From contig JAFGFO010000003.1 in the NCBI GenBank assembly GCA_016931085.1, forward strand, positions 1 through 20,117: a stretch of DNA of 20,117 nt, written 5' to 3'. Source of the stretch: Thermoflexales bacterium. GTDB lineage: Bacteria > Chloroflexota > Anaerolineae > Fen-1058. Shown here piece after piece: positions 1 through 5,480 of the stretch; position 1 is the stretch's first letter; each line of letters opens with the position of its first letter. A model generated the notes under the pieces. That model had not been told where the DNA came from. It saw nothing but the letters and a program-made list of their open reading frames with translations, and searched no databases. A program made the translations under genes and the position numbers.

Positions 1-69
1 CTGGCTCCTGGTGAATTGGGTTCAGGAGATATTACCAGACTATGCCTTTTTTTCAAGTCGCAGGTGGCT
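1..69. other. Sequence beyond the truncated NTPase gene; no gene recognised
   Basis: This edge segment should hold the rest of the NTPase gene if that gene were full length. None of the three minus-strand frames continues an NTPase-like sequence. The plus strand is open from base 2 to about 183 and begins with a stretch that includes NWVQEILPDYAF, which I do not recognise. The boundary near 70 may therefore be a breakpoint, but the window edge prevents a conclusion. Confidence 0.3.
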
Positions 70-585
70 CTATTGTGATCTACTGAGTATAGGCAACAAC
101 TCTTGCCAGAAACGAATTGCTGTCTCGCTGGCAACTTCGGCTGTATCAAAGAGCAACACGATTCGATCGGCGGCTAGTTCTTTGTAGACTTCGATGAATT
201 GACTGCGCGCTTTCATTGATTGATCGTGTAGATAGATTGGATCAGGTGGCTCAGCTTGGTCGAGCAATTGTTGATACTTGTGCAAGGTTGTATAAAATGG
301 ACCAAACTGCTTTGGCGCCAGTTGGTCGGCGATACTTTTCAAAATGCCCAATTCGCGTTGGTGCGCTGTCCAATAAAAATCTATCAGGTCAGCGGTGACC
401 AAGGTATTACGATGCTGTTTGGCAATTTCAGCAAAGCGGCGCAATAATTGCGTCTTGCCCATTCCGCCCTCGCCATAGAGGTTTAATATCCACTGTGCTT
501 CTTGATTATCGAGCATGCGCTCAAACAATTTGACTTCTTTTTCCCGCCCAATGAAAATGATGGGACTGTAAGGTGGATTCGCCAT
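70..585 (-). CDS. N-terminal part of a STAND/NB-ARC-like P-loop NTPase, cut short
   Basis: The 171-residue product opens with an FIGREKEV stretch (11-18), the kind of FxGRxxE lead-in seen in AAA_16 and NB-ARC type STAND ATPases. A perfect Walker A, GEGGMGKT, follows at 38-45, and a Walker B-like RIVLLFDTAE at 141-150. The protein then ends at a TAG about 20 residues later, before any sensor, winged-helix or repeat domain that such proteins normally carry; family members usually exceed 400 residues. An AGGAGGG ribosome-binding site lies about 5 bases before the ATG and overlaps the stop of the upstream GNAT gene, so translation is probably coupled. STAND ATPases act as nucleotide-driven switches in signalling and defence, but this fragment lacks the effector that would say which. 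It may be a decayed gene or one truncated by rearrangement at about base 70. Confidence 0.75.
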   Translation of the reverse strand: MANPPYSPIIFIGREKEVKLFERMLDNQEAQWILNLYGEGGMGKTQLLRRFAEIAKQHRNTLVTADLIDFYWTAHQRELGILKSIADQLAPKQFGPFYTTLHKYQQLLDQAEPPDPIYLHDQSMKARSQFIEVYKELAADRIVLLFDTAEVASETAIRFWQELLPILSRSQ

Positions 586-594
586 AATGCCCTC

Positions 595-1176
595 CTATGT
601 GATAAACAAAGCGGACTGGTTATACCCATTCACAAACCGCCCCAACAACACTTCATCCACGTACTTGTCTAAGATGTTGAACTGTCGGGCGCGACGGCCT
701 TCTTGGGCAAAGTCGAATTTCGCGAACAGGTTCAATGCACGCTGGTTGGTGGCAATCACCGATGCGGTGAGCTTTTGGAAACGGGCGCGCTCGGCCCACT
801 CGAACGCATACGCCAGCATCGCCGTCCCGATGCCGCGCTCGCGCCAGGGCTTGGTAATCGAAACGCCTACGTCGCCCACGTGCCGTCCCTTGGGACCATA
901 CCATTCAGGGAACACTCGCAAGTGGCCGACAATCTCTTCCTTCACTTGTGCGACGATGAGTAAGCGACCGTTCTTCTCGTCTGTCGAGCAAGTCCATGAT
1001 TGTCGCCACCCGTCTGTCAACATGAAGGTGTCCGTGTACAAATAGACATGCTCCGCACACACCAACTGGATGTTGGCCACAACGGCTTCAGCGTCGGCCG
1101 GATTGGCTGGCCTCATTCGAAAGGCTAGACCATCTTTCGTATGTTCATCACGGCTGTAAACGAACTCATTGGTCAA
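595..1176 (-). CDS. GNAT-family N-acetyltransferase
   Basis: GNAT enzymes move an acetyl group from acetyl-CoA to an amine. The domain starts at MRPANPADAEAV and contains the acetyl-CoA pyrophosphate-binding loop RERGIGTAM, followed by the usual helix and the ATNQRALNLFAKFDF segment typical of RimI/RimJ-like members. The substrate cannot be read from sequence. The start is uncertain. The open frame reaches 1296 but would overlap the upstream gene by 131 bases. A TTG at 1176 has a GGGAG about 10 bases ahead and gives an 11-base overlap and 193 residues. An ATG at 1116 (173 residues) begins exactly at the first strand but has no evident ribosome-binding site. I prefer 1176. The gene lies between the prenyltransferase-like gene and the NTPase fragment, in one apparent operon. 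Confidence 0.82.
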   Translation of the reverse strand: MTNEFVYSRDEHTKDGLAFRMRPANPADAEAVVANIQLVCAEHVYLYTDTFMLTDGWRQSWTCSTDEKNGRLLIVAQVKEEIVGHLRVFPEWYGPKGRHVGDVGVSITKPWRERGIGTAMLAYAFEWAERARFQKLTASVIATNQRALNLFAKFDFAQEGRRARQFNILDKYVDEVLLGRFVNGYNQSALFIT

Positions 1177-2098
1177 GTGAGTGTGTCTCCCAACTGTCTG
1201 GTACCCAAGCTGACCCGATCTTGTGTTCCAACCCGATAATAGTTTCAGCATGATGGGAGTACCAGGCATGTAATTGCTTACGATTATCAAAGTCAAGTCG
1301 CCCTCTTTCGTCGCGCATGTACAACAGGTCGTGAAGGATTGCTCGGTAGGTTCGCTCGGTTAGCCCCATTACTCCCGGCACCGCCAGGTAATAGACTTGG
1401 GTGTCTTTACCGCAGACCAGCGCCGGCAAAGCACCCAGGCCGGCCAGCTTGCTGCTCATGATGAAAAAGTCTGCCGGGGGAATAGCTTGCCCATAAAGGA
1501 ACTCGACCAACTCGTCTGAAGTAGGCTTGCGTTGATACGTTTGGTAAAAGCGCCCCACTGCTTGGGCAGCGTCGTGCCCCACCATCGGCTCGTTCCCAAT
1601 CCCTACAAACAGTGTGTGAGTGGTATGATTTTGAGTGATTTGCGGTGCGTGCTTGATCCATTGAAGCGCGTTCTCACAACCCGGTTGAGCCAAGGCAGAC
1701 ATATCCCCATAAACTCTGACACGTATATCAAAGGCCTCATAAAAGTCAAGCCATTCGTCGTCAGTCAGCATGATTCCCAGGGTCTTTAGAGCTGTCAAGC
1801 GGCAATAGTCTTCCCCGCGAGCTAGAACTGAAGAGCTGAATAAAGGGGTAAACAGGATTGGTAGGCCGTGACTGAAGAATACTTGGAGGGTATTGAGGCC
1901 CAGGGTGGTTTGCGCGTGGGCGACTTGCATGAAAAACTCGTCCGAGCCTTCTTGCAGTTCAGTCTCAGCGAGAACGAGACGCCGATTACCATCCGGTACA
2001 AAAATACCTACTTGAGGCTTGCCCATGTCTCGTACCAGGTCAGCGATTGCCTCGGTCGGCAAGGCTAAAAAGGTCTCTCTGTCAGTAGCGCTTCTCAT
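1166..2098 (-). CDS. Rv3378c-like cis-prenyltransferase-fold protein (possible diterpene synthase/prenyl transferase)
   Basis: The 310-residue protein appears collinear, from memory, with M. tuberculosis Rv3378c, which uses the undecaprenyl diphosphate synthase fold to turn tuberculosinyl diphosphate into tuberculosinol or tuberculosinyladenosine. Matching stretches include ETFLALP near the N-terminus, VGIFVPDGNRRL (catalytic Asp expected at D36; D34 in Rv3378c), FSHGLPILFTPLFSS, FYEAFDIRVRVYGDM, a GKDTQVYYLAVPGV segment and YRAILHDLLYMR. The tyrosine that acts as catalytic Y51 in Rv3378c seems to be replaced near DEFF, so the chemistry may differ. Ordinary UppS proteins are shorter (~250) and carry DGNGRWA, which this protein lacks. 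No class II diterpene cyclase or GGPP synthase is visible nearby, so the substrate would come from elsewhere. The ATG at 2098 has AGGAG 10 bases upstream; a TTG at 2125 is also open. The gene follows hicB by 41 bases. Confidence 0.72.
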   Translation of the reverse strand: MRSATDRETFLALPTEAIADLVRDMGKPQVGIFVPDGNRRLVLAETELQEGSDEFFMQVAHAQTTLGLNTLQVFFSHGLPILFTPLFSSSVLARGEDYCRLTALKTLGIMLTDDEWLDFYEAFDIRVRVYGDMSALAQPGCENALQWIKHAPQITQNHTTHTLFVGIGNEPMVGHDAAQAVGRFYQTYQRKPTSDELVEFLYGQAIPPADFFIMSSKLAGLGALPALVCGKDTQVYYLAVPGVMGLTERTYRAILHDLLYMRDERGRLDFDNRKQLHAWYSHHAETIIGLEHKIGSAWVPDSWETHSLDQ

Positions 2099-2139
2099 TT
2101 CTGGGCAGCTCCTGCCACGTGTCAAGTCAGCGCCGATGC

Positions 2140-2349
2140 CTATGCGTATACTAGCCGCCCCCTGGGTTCGGGGATAACGCGTCCCAACTCTTGCGCAGTC
2201 TCAATCCATTCTTGGATGACAACTTGGGCATTGGCGAGTGCTTCTTGCTGGGTCGCGCCATCCGCCATGCAGCCTGGCAATTCAGGGACTTGGACAATAA
2301 ACGCATTATCTTCTTCACTCCAATAGATAATCATTTCATAGCGGATCAT
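2140..2349 (-). CDS. hicB: HicB-like antitoxin, short form
   Basis: This 69-residue protein has the HicB N-terminal fold signature: YEMIIYWSEEDNAFIVQVPELPGC, given here as a strand followed by the E-D-N-A-F-I-V-Q-V-P-E-L-P-G-C core, then MADGATQQEALANAQVVI. In type II HicAB systems HicB binds and neutralises the HicA mRNA interferase and often represses its own operon. This copy ends soon after the core fold and has no visible C-terminal HTH or ribbon-helix-helix domain. GGAGG lies 5-6 bases before its ATG, inside the remnant of hicA. The usual hicA-hicB order and overlap are kept, but the toxin gene upstream is broken, so the antitoxin appears to be an orphan. It may still be expressed from the promoter at 2534-2561. 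Confidence 0.85.
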   Translation of the reverse strand: MIRYEMIIYWSEEDNAFIVQVPELPGCMADGATQQEALANAQVVIQEWIETAQELGRVIPEPRGRLVYA

Positions 2350-2496
2350 CTTCGCCTCCCAGTTTGCACCTCGGAATCACATTGCGTACTTGCTTCACTT
2401 GATACGGTTTCGCCCTTCGCATAACTCGGCGAAGGTGATATTGGCATCGGATGTTCCGCGCAAGATGCGATCCAGTAGTTTATCCCATTTGGTCAT
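2336..2496 (-). pseudogene. hicA: hicA toxin remnant with internal deletion and frameshift
   Basis: Two pieces of a HicA toxin lie in different frames. The first begins at ATG 2496 and reads MTKWDKLLDRILRGTSDANI, then TFAELC, before running out of frame to a TGA at 2395. The second, from about 2416, reads RAKPYQVKQVRNVIPRCKL and then GGEDDPL, stopping at 2336, 14 bases inside hicB. In intact relatives these ends are joined by a middle segment of some 25-30 residues that carries the catalytic histidine of the RNA-binding fold. Here it is missing and the reading frame is shifted, so no active toxin can be made. Start, end and overlap with hicB are otherwise those of a normal hicAB pair. Confidence 0.82.
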
Positions 2497-2525
2497 GCCT
2501 TCCCTCGCAAGTATCGATCCCTCAG

Positions 2526-2556
2526 ATACAAAAAGTATACCTCAGTTTGCCGGCAA
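2526..2556. promoter_or_regulatory. Palindromes overlapping the hic promoter, candidate operator
   Basis: A perfect 10-base palindrome, TTGCCGGCAA (2547-2556), fills part of the spacer between -35 and -10. An inverted repeat ATAC-AAAAA-GTAT (2526-2538) overlaps the -10 and expected start of transcription. Both sit where a repressor of a toxin-antitoxin operon would bind. The protein that binds them is unknown; the short HicB lacks an obvious DNA-binding domain. Confidence 0.35.
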
Positions 2557-2561
2557 GTCAA
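2534..2561 (-). promoter_or_regulatory. Sigma-70-type promoter for the hicA remnant/hicB operon
   Basis: On the minus strand a -35 box TTGACT (2556-2561) and a -10 box TATACT (2534-2539) are 16 bases apart. They lie 15 bases beyond the pfkA stop and 38 bases ahead of the hicA remnant start. This is the best -35/-10 pair in the window and probably drives the hic, prenyltransferase-like, GNAT and NTPase genes together. Confidence 0.65.
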
Positions 2562-2576
2562 ACGAGAAATGTCTCC

Positions 2577-3662
2577 TTACCCAAAGCTCACCCCCAGGCC
2601 GCGCGCGACCTGGATGCGCTCGCTGTGGGGGTCGATCTGCTTGTACGCCTCGACGACTTCAGAGAAGGGCACGGCCACGATGCCCTGGCCGCGCAAGGCA
2701 ACCATGTGGCCAAATTTCCTCTGCGCCACCAGGTGCACGGCCCCCGCACCGTAACGGGTGGCTAGCAAGCGGTCGAATGGGGTAGGGGAGCCGCCGCGTT
2801 GAATGTGCCCCAGGATGGTGCAGCGCGTCTCCAGCCCGCTCAATTCCGTGATGCGCTCGGCCACCAGGTGGCCGATGCCGCCAAAGCGCCGCCGCGTGCT
2901 GGAGCCATCCGAAACATCCATGAAAACGCGCTCGCCGTCGATGGATATGGCACCCTCGGCCACCACCACGATGCTGTACTTTTCGCCGCTTTGAGCGCGT
3001 TCTTTGACCGTGGTGGCGATCTCGCCCCACCGGAAAGGGATCTCGGGAATGAGAATGACGTTGGCGCCGCCGGCCAGCCCGGCGTGGAGCGAGATCCAAC
3101 CGGCACTGCGCCCCATCACCTCGACCACCATCGCACGGTGATGCGACTCGGCCGTGGTGTGCAGCTTGTCGATCGCCTCGGTGGCGGTGGTGAGCGCGGT
3201 GTCGAAGCCGAAACTCGTGTCGGTGCCGTTCACGTCGTTGTCGATCGTCTTGGGAATGCCCACCAGCCGGCAGCCCTTGTCGGTCAATTCGTTGGCGATG
3301 CGCAGCGTGCCGTTGCCACCCACGATGACCACGGCGTCGATGCCCAGCTCGGCCAGGCGCTCGATCACCAGGCCCGAGGCGTCTTCGGTGACCGGCTCGC
3401 CATCGCGGATGACGGTGCGCGCAAAGGGATTGCCCCGGTTGGCCGCCCCCAGGATCGTGCCGCCGCGCGTCAGGATGCCCTGCACGTCCTTGAGCGACAG
3501 GGACCGCGCCCTGGCGCCGCTTTTCTCAATCAGGCCATCGAAACCGTCTTCGATGCCGGTGACCCGCCAATTGTATTCGTTGATGGCCGTCTTGACCACG
3601 GCCCGGATGGCCGCGTTCAGCCCGGGCGCATCGCCCCCGCCGGTCAATATTCCAATGTGCAT
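2577..3662 (-). CDS. pfkA: 6-phosphofructokinase, group III-like (G/K type)
   Basis: PFK phosphorylates fructose 6-phosphate to fructose 1,6-bisphosphate, the committed step of glycolysis, in the cytoplasm. The 361-residue protein has the nucleotide loop LTGGGDAPGLNA (6-17), the GGNGTL motif (115-120), the catalytic loop PKTIDND (137-143), MGRSAGW (183-189) and the sugar-binding GHIQRGG (285-291). A Gly at the ATP/PPi selector position together with Lys before TIDND is the pattern of group III enzymes such as actinobacterial ATP-PFKs; PPi enzymes have Asp at the first site. Asn117 is unusual, because most PFKs have Asp or Glu at this metal-proximal position. ATP use is the better guess but not certain. 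AGGAGG lies about 7 bases before the ATG. A hairpin repeat occupies the gap to the upstream SEC-C gene, and no clear promoter is seen there. Confidence 0.95.
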   Translation of the reverse strand: MHIGILTGGGDAPGLNAAIRAVVKTAINEYNWRVTGIEDGFDGLIEKSGARARSLSLKDVQGILTRGGTILGAANRGNPFARTVIRDGEPVTEDASGLVIERLAELGIDAVVIVGGNGTLRIANELTDKGCRLVGIPKTIDNDVNGTDTSFGFDTALTTATEAIDKLHTTAESHHRAMVVEVMGRSAGWISLHAGLAGGANVILIPEIPFRWGEIATTVKERAQSGEKYSIVVVAEGAISIDGERVFMDVSDGSSTRRRFGGIGHLVAERITELSGLETRCTILGHIQRGGSPTPFDRLLATRYGAGAVHLVAQRKFGHMVALRGQGIVAVPFSEVVEAYKQIDPHSERIQVARGLGVSFG

Positions 3663-3697
3663 ACCACGGCCTCCTGCCGCAACCCGCCTACGGCGTG

Positions 3698-3766
3698 TTT
3701 TACCGCAGAGCGCCGAGAACGCTGGGAAGAAAAGCCTCTGCGTTCTTTGCGTGCTTTGCGGTTAAA
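3698..3766. repeat. Imperfect hairpin repeat, family A (first copy)
   Basis: The left arm starting TTTTACCGCAGAGCG (3698 on) pairs imperfectly with the right arm ending TGCTTTGCGGTTAAA (to 3766), giving arms of roughly 25 bases. The element resembles the one at 16025-16103, in particular the GCGTTCTTNGCG and TTTGCGGTTAA parts of the right arm. It fills the gap between the SEC-C gene and pfkA. Short open frames through it are artefacts of the repeat. Confidence 0.65.
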
Positions 3767-3771
3767 CATCT

Positions 3772-4560
3772 TCACCTCTGCCTGACCCGCCGCACGGCGC
3801 GCCCGCCTCCGCTGACGGGTGCGCGCCCGGCCTTTTCGGCCTGCTTTAGCCCAAAGTGGTTGAGCAGGTACGAGCGCGCGCGCAGGAACTGGCCCCACGG
3901 TGCGTCAGGCTGCTGGGCGCGATGGTCTTCGTAGGCGGCCGCCATCATCGCCTCGATCTCGCCGGCCGTGTCGCCCGGCAGCCGTACGGCCGTGCCGGAG
4001 AACCTGATCTCGTCGCGGATGGTGACCAGGTGCGCCAGCAGCACTTCGCCAAGCGCGCCTTCGCGCGCGCCAGCTTCGCTGCTCACAGCGTATGTGCTTT
4101 GGTCAAAGATGTCTTGCAGGTGCAGGGTTTTGCCCTCGACGGCGGTGACCCGGTAGGCGCTGGCGGGGCCGGCCGTCTGCCACTGGGCCAGGATCTTTTT
4201 CTCGTACTCGTTCTGCGCCTCGCCCTTTTCGGCCACGTAAACGTCGAGCAGGCGCGGTTGGCCCTCCGGTGTGTAGTCGAACGCGAACCAGTCGAAGAAG
4301 CGGATGGCCTCGTCCTGGCTCATCTTGTCGGCGCTCTCCAGCGTATAGTGCCCGTCCCAGAACAGATCGAGCCCTTTGGCGAAGGACTCGGCAAAGCGCT
4401 TCTCGCGCGCAAAAGCGATCACGTCGCGGCTGAGCGAATTGCGGGCATTATCCCAGCGATGCGCCTCCGCCGCTTTAGCTTTGTCTTCAGCCTCGTGGCA
4501 GTGTTTGTACTTTTTGCCGCTGCCGCAGTAACATGGCTCGTTGCGTCCGATTGATGGCAT
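3772..4560 (-). CDS. SEC-C motif (zinc-binding) protein of unknown function
   Basis: A SEC-C metal-binding motif lies at the N-terminus: NEPCYCGSGKKYKHCH, with C10, C12, C21 and H22 as probable zinc ligands. This motif is found at the end of SecA and in many uncharacterised bacterial proteins. The remaining ~235 residues are a soluble alpha/beta region without transmembrane segments, and include a patch similar in style to plasmid/YchJ-type uncharacterised proteins (FFDWFAFDYTPEG, then a LLDVYVAE segment). I cannot assign a function. I place the start at the ATG at 4560 (262 residues), because GAGGGA lies about 6 bases ahead and the motif begins seven residues later; the longer open frame to 4641 would start upstream of the probable promoter. 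The C-terminus is rich in Arg and Gly. The gene is divergent from the next plus-strand gene. Confidence 0.82.
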   Translation of the reverse strand: MPSIGRNEPCYCGSGKKYKHCHEAEDKAKAAEAHRWDNARNSLSRDVIAFAREKRFAESFAKGLDLFWDGHYTLESADKMSQDEAIRFFDWFAFDYTPEGQPRLLDVYVAEKGEAQNEYEKKILAQWQTAGPASAYRVTAVEGKTLHLQDIFDQSTYAVSSEAGAREGALGEVLLAHLVTIRDEIRFSGTAVRLPGDTAGEIEAMMAAAYEDHRAQQPDAPWGQFLRARSYLLNHFGLKQAEKAGRAPVSGGGRAVRRVRQR

Positions 4561-4631
4561 AGTGTGTCCCTCGTCTGATGTTTTTTTGCCCGCTCCACTG
4601 TTGGAAGTGAGGCTTTGAATAACCAAGATAA

Positions 4632-4640
4632 ATTGTACCA
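4632..4640 (-). promoter_or_regulatory. Extended -10 promoter for the SEC-C gene
   Basis: On the minus strand TGGTACAAT forms an extended -10 (TGnTAnAAT). No good -35 is present at the right distance. The predicted start of transcription near 4625 gives a ~65-base leader before the SEC-C ATG. Confidence 0.45.
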
Positions 4641-4684
4641 CAGCCTGCCCAAGAACGCCATGCGGGTAGGGATGCCAGGTGTTT

Positions 4685-4759
4685 CCCGATCGGGTGATTT
4701 CTCATAGCGCAGTTTGCGGGCGCAGCTCGCAATACTGCCTCGGTTCGGCTTCCGAACCG
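4685..4759. other. Cluster of palindromes between divergent promoters
   Basis: Three inverted repeats lie side by side: the perfect palindrome CCCGATCGGG (4685-4694); a stem of GCAGTTTGCG against CGCAATACTGC with one bulged base (4709-4738); and CGGTTCGG-ctt-CCGAACCG (4741-4759), ending four bases before the -35 of the plus-strand promoter. They may be operator sites or hairpins that insulate the two divergent transcripts. Nothing coding is seen here. Confidence 0.4.
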
Positions 4760-4762
4760 CCG

Positions 4763-4792
4763 TTGGCTTGTTTTGCCCGCTTTTGGTATAAT
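4763..4792 (+). promoter_or_regulatory. Sigma-70-type promoter with extended -10
   Basis: TTGGCT (4763-4768) and a consensus TATAAT (4787-4792) are separated by 18 bases, and a TG one base ahead of the -10 makes it an extended -10 (TGGTATAAT). Transcription would start near 4799, about 30 bases before the ATG at 4830. Confidence 0.65.
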
Positions 4793-4829
4793 TGCAGGAT
4801 GGTATCAGGGCTTGGTTGTTGGAGGGAAT

Positions 4830-5405
4830 ATGAGCAAGGGGTGTAAAGTCTCGCTCGTGGTGGGCATTGTTTTGGCGGGCCTGTGCTGCATCGCGTGTGC
4901 GGTCATGTCTTTCATCGTCCGCTATACGATGTCCATGACCGTGGCGACCGAACCGGGGCAGGCCACCACCCTCGGCCGCACTATCGTCGATTACAGCCTG
5001 CCGGGCGGCTATGCCGAGGTTTTTGGCTTTGACGTGTTCAAACTCAAGTGGGTCATCATCGCCAGCGAGGACGAAGACGCGCTGACGATGATGCTGATGC
5101 AGATCCCCCATCGATCGGACATGACCCCCGAAGAGATGCAATCCGTGATGACGGACATGTTTGCCCAACAGAGTGATTATGGCAACGTGTCTTCTTTGCA
5201 AGTCGTCGAGACGCGCCAGGTGATCGTCAACGACCAGCCGGCCACGCTGACGATCAGCGAAAGCCAGTCCGACCTTGGGAAGACGATGCGGCAAGCTGTC
5301 GTCGTGTTCCCTGGCAAAGCGGGTGTCGTGATGCTGATGGCGATGGGAGACGCCGAGACCTGGGACCAGGAGGTCCTGGATGAGTTTCTGGCTTCTATAC
5401 ATTGA
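4830..5405 (+). CDS. Membrane-anchored protein of unknown function
   Basis: The 191-residue product has a short charged N-terminus (MSKGCK), a hydrophobic segment at about residues 7-31 (VSLVVGIVLAGLCC onward), then a soluble region expected outside the membrane. Two Cys at 19-20 lie in this segment, but there is no clear lipobox, so a membrane anchor is more likely than a lipoprotein. The soluble part has a run of methionines (LTMMLMQIP, then MTPEEMQSVMTDMF) and alternating strands, with no motif I recognise. GGAGGG three bases ahead of the ATG supports the start at 4830; the frame is open from 4773, but those codons lie mostly upstream of the predicted transcript start. The SGNH-like gene follows closely on the same strand. 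Confidence 0.8.
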   Translation: MSKGCKVSLVVGIVLAGLCCIACAVMSFIVRYTMSMTVATEPGQATTLGRTIVDYSLPGGYAEVFGFDVFKLKWVIIASEDEDALTMMLMQIPHRSDMTPEEMQSVMTDMFAQQSDYGNVSSLQVVETRQVIVNDQPATLTISESQSDLGKTMRQAVVVFPGKAGVVMLMAMGDAETWDQEVLDEFLASIH

Positions 5406-5416
5406 GGTGAAGTGAG

Positions 5417-5467
5417 ATGGACATCAGTGAGGTCACCGAGATCAACGGCGGAGCGTGGTTCAAATAA
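5417..5467 (+). CDS. Possible 16-codon leader ORF ahead of the SGNH gene
   Basis: GAGGTGA (5404-5410) is ideally placed, six bases ahead of an ATG at 5417, which opens the frame MDISEVTEINGGAWFK ending in TAA at 5467. The next gene's likely ATG lies 13 bases further on and has only a weak ribosome-binding site, so the short frame could couple translation from the upstream gene. It could equally be the remnant of a lost gene, or chance. Low confidence. Confidence 0.22.
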   Translation: MDISEVTEINGGAWFK

Positions 5468-5480
5468 AGCGTTTGCGAGA

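Noticed and set aside
2..183. Plus-strand frame from base 2 with WVQEILPDY, which resembles WQELLPIL at the end of the truncated NTPase
   Set aside because: The likeness is short and not mirrored at the DNA level, so an inverted copy of the NTPase gene is not supported.
1166..2125. TTG start at 2125 for the Rv3378c-like protein
   Set aside because: The ATG at 2098 has AGGAG at a workable distance, and the first nine residues of the longer form do not extend the match to Rv3378c.
2799..3785. 328-codon plus-strand frame opposite pfkA
   Set aside because: pfkA on the other strand has a full set of family motifs; the antisense translation has none and extends through the hairpin repeat.
3644..3898. 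Short frames across the family A hairpin repeats (also 16014-16250)
   Set aside because: Their translations (Arg/Lys- or Cys/Val-rich) come directly from the repeat arms, a known source of false gene calls.
5412..5480. GTG start at 5412 for the SGNH protein
   Set aside because: It gives a 23-residue Arg/Ser-rich N-terminus that is not typical before a membrane anchor; kept only as an alternative.
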